Assembly (NCBI GenBank): GCA_030039915.1
Contig: JASHUP010000073.1
Location: forward strand, 1-7,396
DNA length: 7,396 nucleotides
Reading direction: 5' to 3'
DNA from: Thermoplasmata archaeon
GTDB lineage: Archaea > Thermoplasmatota > Thermoplasmata > UBA184
Below the pieces are notes generated by a model. That model was not told where the DNA came from and did no database searches. It saw only the letters and a program-made list of their open reading frames with translations. Both the position numbers and the translations under genes were made by a program. Position 1 is the stretch's first letter, and every line of letters starts with the position of its first letter. Positions 5,963-7,396 of this stretch are shown piece after piece.

Positions 5963-6002
5963 GCGAGCGAGCGATGGTCGAGCGTGCGGTCGAGGGGGGG
6001 TT

Positions 6003-6923
6003 GTGGGGAGATACGAGGCCGGTTTAGACGGGGACGAGCGAACACTTACGCCGGGCAGCGGAGAGCCGATCGAGGGCGGTTGGGACACCTCCCTTCGGTT
6101 GGGACAAGACGTCCGATTCGTGCTCGCGGCGGTTGGCGGAGGAGCGATCCGAGTGGCGAGGGAGATCGCACGCCACCACGTGCGCCACCTCGAGACCGTC
6201 GCGATCAACTGCGACCCCAAGGTGCAGGGGTTCGACGAGTTCGACCGTCGGGTCTACCTTGGACCGGACTCCGGGGCCGACACCGACACTGGTGGATCGG
6301 CGTTCGTGGGCGGAGTCCTCGCGCGGGCCGCCGAGCCCGCCCTCCAGCGGATCTTCCACGGCGTCACCTTTGTCATTGTCATCGGGAGCCTCGGCGGGGG
6401 CGCAGGGAGCGGAGCGTTCCCCTACGTCCTTGAGGTGGCATCCCGCAACGCCGAGGTCGTGAGCGCCTTCGTGATCAAGCCGTTCCGTTGCGAGGGGGAA
6501 CGGCGTGCGCTCGCCGACCGGGCGATCGGACGCCTCCACTTCGTGGACTCGTTCGTCGAGAAGCGCGAGCGGGGCGTCGCGACGCTCCAGACCCTCGACA
6601 ACGAGAGCCTGGTTCGGACCTGCGGCAACCTCGCGTTCACCCGGGTCGCCGAACACTGGGCGTCCGTGATCGAGGACCACATCGAGCGGTCGTTCATCGC
6701 CCCGACGGAGGCGATCCTCAGCGCTGTCCAGACGGCGCGCCCCGAGATGGCTCTCCCGGCCGCGCTCGCGGACCCGGAGACGCCTGAGCTCGAGATCATT
6801 CCCCCCAGTCGCGGTCCGGTCCCGGACCTGCCGGCGCCGATGCCCGCGCTTCGCGCCAACGCCGCGGACGTAGAACTCACCTTCGAGGTCGACCAGGAAC
6901 CGAGACCGCCGGCAGCACAGTAA
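6003..6923 (+). CDS. Reduced FtsZ-like protein: nucleotide-binding half without the C-terminal activation domain
   Basis: The product has 306 residues against about 350-400 for usual archaeal FtsZ. By eye it follows the FtsZ GTPase domain: VRFVLAAVGGGAIRVAREIA (37-56) matches the first strand and glycine loop, ETVAINCDPKVQGF (64-77) matches the FIAINTDAQAL segment, and RRVYLG (82-87) matches the IGEKL-type strand. VIVIGSLGGGAGSGAFPYVLE (124-144) carries the tubulin/FtsZ signature, here GGGAGSG for GGGTGTG. VIKPFRCEGERRALADRAIGRL (157-178) matches KPFxFEGxRR, and VDSFV matches VDSLI. Beyond the central helix (about 200-230) the match ends. There is no NxDFAD-type T7 loop and no C-terminal domain, only a Pro/Ala-rich acidic tail (about 245-306). 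FtsZ normally hydrolyses GTP at a subunit interface through the T7 loop of the neighbour, so this protein probably cannot do so alone. It may regulate or cap another FtsZ. The start is GTG after a G-rich stretch. Confidence 0.8.
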   Translation: MGRYEAGLDGDERTLTPGSGEPIEGGWDTSLRLGQDVRFVLAAVGGGAIRVAREIARHHVRHLETVAINCDPKVQGFDEFDRRVYLGPDSGADTDTGGSAFVGGVLARAAEPALQRIFHGVTFVIVIGSLGGGAGSGAFPYVLEVASRNAEVVSAFVIKPFRCEGERRALADRAIGRLHFVDSFVEKRERGVATLQTLDNESLVRTCGNLAFTRVAEHWASVIEDHIERSFIAPTEAILSAVQTARPEMALPAALADPETPELEIIPPSRGPVPDLPAPMPALRANAADVELTFEVDQEPRPPAAQ

Positions 6924-6932
6924 ACCGATTCT

Positions 6933-6964
6933 GGCGGGGAGCCGATCCCCCTTGGCTCCCCGCC
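6933..6964 (+). terminator. Perfect 11-bp hairpin after the FtsZ-like gene
   Basis: GGCGGGGAGCC (6933-6943) and GGCTCCCCGCC (6954-6964) pair perfectly around a 10-base loop, starting 9 nt after the stop of the FtsZ-like gene. An alternative inner pairing (GGGGA with TCCCC at 6946-6950) is possible. No T tract follows on the plus strand. It probably ends or stabilises the operon transcript and separates it from the promoter of the next small gene. Confidence 0.5.
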
Positions 6965-6970
6965 CACTTA

Positions 6971-6979
6971 GCTTTATGA
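6971..6979 (+). promoter_or_regulatory. TATA-like box for the small membrane protein
   Basis: GCTTTATGA is an isolated AT-rich island about 28 nt before the ATG at 7004. This is the spacing expected for transcription starting at or next to the start codon, a leaderless message. Confidence 0.5.
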
Positions 6980-7003
6980 GAGGCTCGGTCTCGGTGACCT
7001 TCG

Positions 7004-7171
7004 ATGGACGGTCGGCTCTTCACGGTGCTCGTGCTCCTCGTTCTCCCGGCGGCCCTCATCGGGGTCACGGTGCTCGAGTTCAGCTCGAATCCGGTCTCGA
7101 TCCTGGCCCTGCTCGCCGTCATGATCGCCGGGTCGTTCTACCTGCTGTCCTATACGGAGTCGTTCGCGTAG
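7004..7171 (+). CDS. 55-residue two-helix membrane protein, function unknown
   Basis: The ATG at 7004 opens a 55-residue frame ending in TAG at 7169-7171. It has two hydrophobic stretches, LFTVLVLLVLPAALIGVTVL (5-24) and VSILALLAVMIAGSFYLLSY (31-50), joined by a short loop EFSSNP (25-30). The ends are short and polar (MDGR; TESFA). This is a helical hairpin that would span the membrane twice. Support for its being a real gene is the clean hydrophobic pattern in a GC-rich frame, the TATA-like box 28 nt upstream, and its place between a hairpin and a converging gene. I do not recognise a family. Adjacency to the FtsZ-like operon could mean a division-related membrane role, but the two are probably transcribed separately. 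Confidence 0.7.
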   Translation: MDGRLFTVLVLLVLPAALIGVTVLEFSSNPVSILALLAVMIAGSFYLLSYTESFA

Positions 7172-7180
7172 GCGGAACGC

Positions 7181-7196
7181 CCCGACCGGAGTCGGG
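7181..7196 (-). terminator. UNCG-loop hairpin between convergent genes
   Basis: CCCGAC and GTCGGG form a 6-bp stem. On the minus strand the loop is TCCG closed by C-G, again c(UCCG)g as at the end of the Ig-repeat gene. It lies 18 nt after the stop of the PAC2-type gene and 9 nt after the stop of the small membrane protein, so it could serve the 3' ends of both messages. No T tract is present. Confidence 0.35.
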
Positions 7197-7214
7197 CTTC
7201 GGGCTGACAGCGGA

Positions 7215-7396
7215 CTAACCGTACATTCCCGGAGTGGTGGGCGGCCGTTGGGGTTCGGCGGGTGGTTGGGATCCCTGTTGGGACTTCATCACGGCCCGAA
7301 TCGCCTTCTCGATCTGCTCGGCCTGGGCCCTTAGCGGCCCTGTGTCGATGTTCACCTCAGGGAGCAACCGGTCCAGGGTCTCGATCAACGCGGCCC
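7215..7396 (-). CDS. PAC2-family protein (proteasome assembly chaperone-like), C-terminal end only
   Basis: The minus strand is open from the right edge to a TAG at 7215-7217, giving the last 59-60 residues. The visible part is a helical region (ALIETLDRLLPEVNID, then LRAQAEQIEKAIRAVMKSQ), a Pro/Gln-rich linker (PPAEPQRPPTTP) and the ending GMYG. This is the pattern of the C-terminal end of archaeal PAC2/DUF75 proteins, which have a leucine-rich helix followed by an Ile/Glu-rich helix, a flexible linker and a short aromatic tail. The final Met-Tyr-Gly fits the hydrophobic-Tyr-X (HbYX) tail with which the PAC2 homologue PbaA and proteasomal ATPases dock on the 20S core. The assignment rests on a short fragment; the catalytic or ligand-binding part is outside the window. 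Confidence 0.55.
   Translation of the reverse strand, partial: AALIETLDRLLPEVNIDTGPLRAQAEQIEKAIRAVMKSQQGSQPPAEPQRPPTTPGMYG

Noticed and set aside
1..7396. CRISPR arrays, insertion sequences, attachment sites or rRNA
   Set aside because: No regularly spaced direct repeats, transposase-like proteins, flanking terminal inverted repeats or rRNA segments were seen. The protein repeats in the Ig stalk are diverged domain duplications.

Overview
This 7.4-kb, GC-rich window reads as archaeal chromosome. The evidence is an archaeal-type phosphoglycerate mutase, two pilin-like proteins with archaeal class III signal peptides (KRG/VSPIIATILL and GRG/VSDVVATILL), an FtsZ-like protein preceded by a ribbon-helix-helix (RHH) regulator, a PAC2-type protein ending in a possible HbYX tail, and TATA-like boxes placed about 26-33 nt before starts that look leaderless. 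The mix suggests a GC-rich member of Thermoplasmatota. That placement is inference; no rRNA or other phylogenetic marker is present.

Layout. The start of an archaeal 2,3-bisphosphoglycerate-independent phosphoglycerate mutase lies on the minus strand at 1-559 and runs off the left edge. Only 37 bp away, a four-helix membrane protein with a glycosylatable outer domain and a cytoplasmic zinc ribbon is divergently transcribed (597-1724). Convergent to it is a large minus-strand protein (1818-4223) with a pilin-type N-terminus and a stack of Ig-like domains, the last four each carrying a Cys pair. Upstream of that, also on the minus strand, is a compact 208-residue pilin (4382-5008). A strong hairpin plus T7 tract follows the pilin, directly ahead of the adhesin's promoter.

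A 453-bp region without a credible gene (5009-5461) separates the pilins from a plus-strand operon. It holds the pilin leader and promoter on one strand, AT-rich promoter-like islands on the other, and overlapping inverted repeats. The operon encodes a tandem-RHH regulator (5462-5962) and an FtsZ-like protein (6003-6923). The latter keeps the tubulin/FtsZ nucleotide-binding half but lacks the C-terminal activation domain and T7 loop. A perfect 11-bp hairpin then precedes a leaderless 55-residue two-helix membrane protein (7004-7171). The 3' end of a PAC2-family protein converges on it from the right edge (7215-7396, minus).

How they fit together. The two pilin-like genes probably supply a filament subunit and a modular surface adhesin or minor pilin; no assembly ATPase or prepilin peptidase is in the window. 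The RHH-FtsZ pair resembles in layout the haloarchaeal cdrS-ftsZ2 cell-division operon, but its FtsZ partner is reduced. This is the most distinctive unit in the window. The mutase and the PAC2 protein are housekeeping neighbours.
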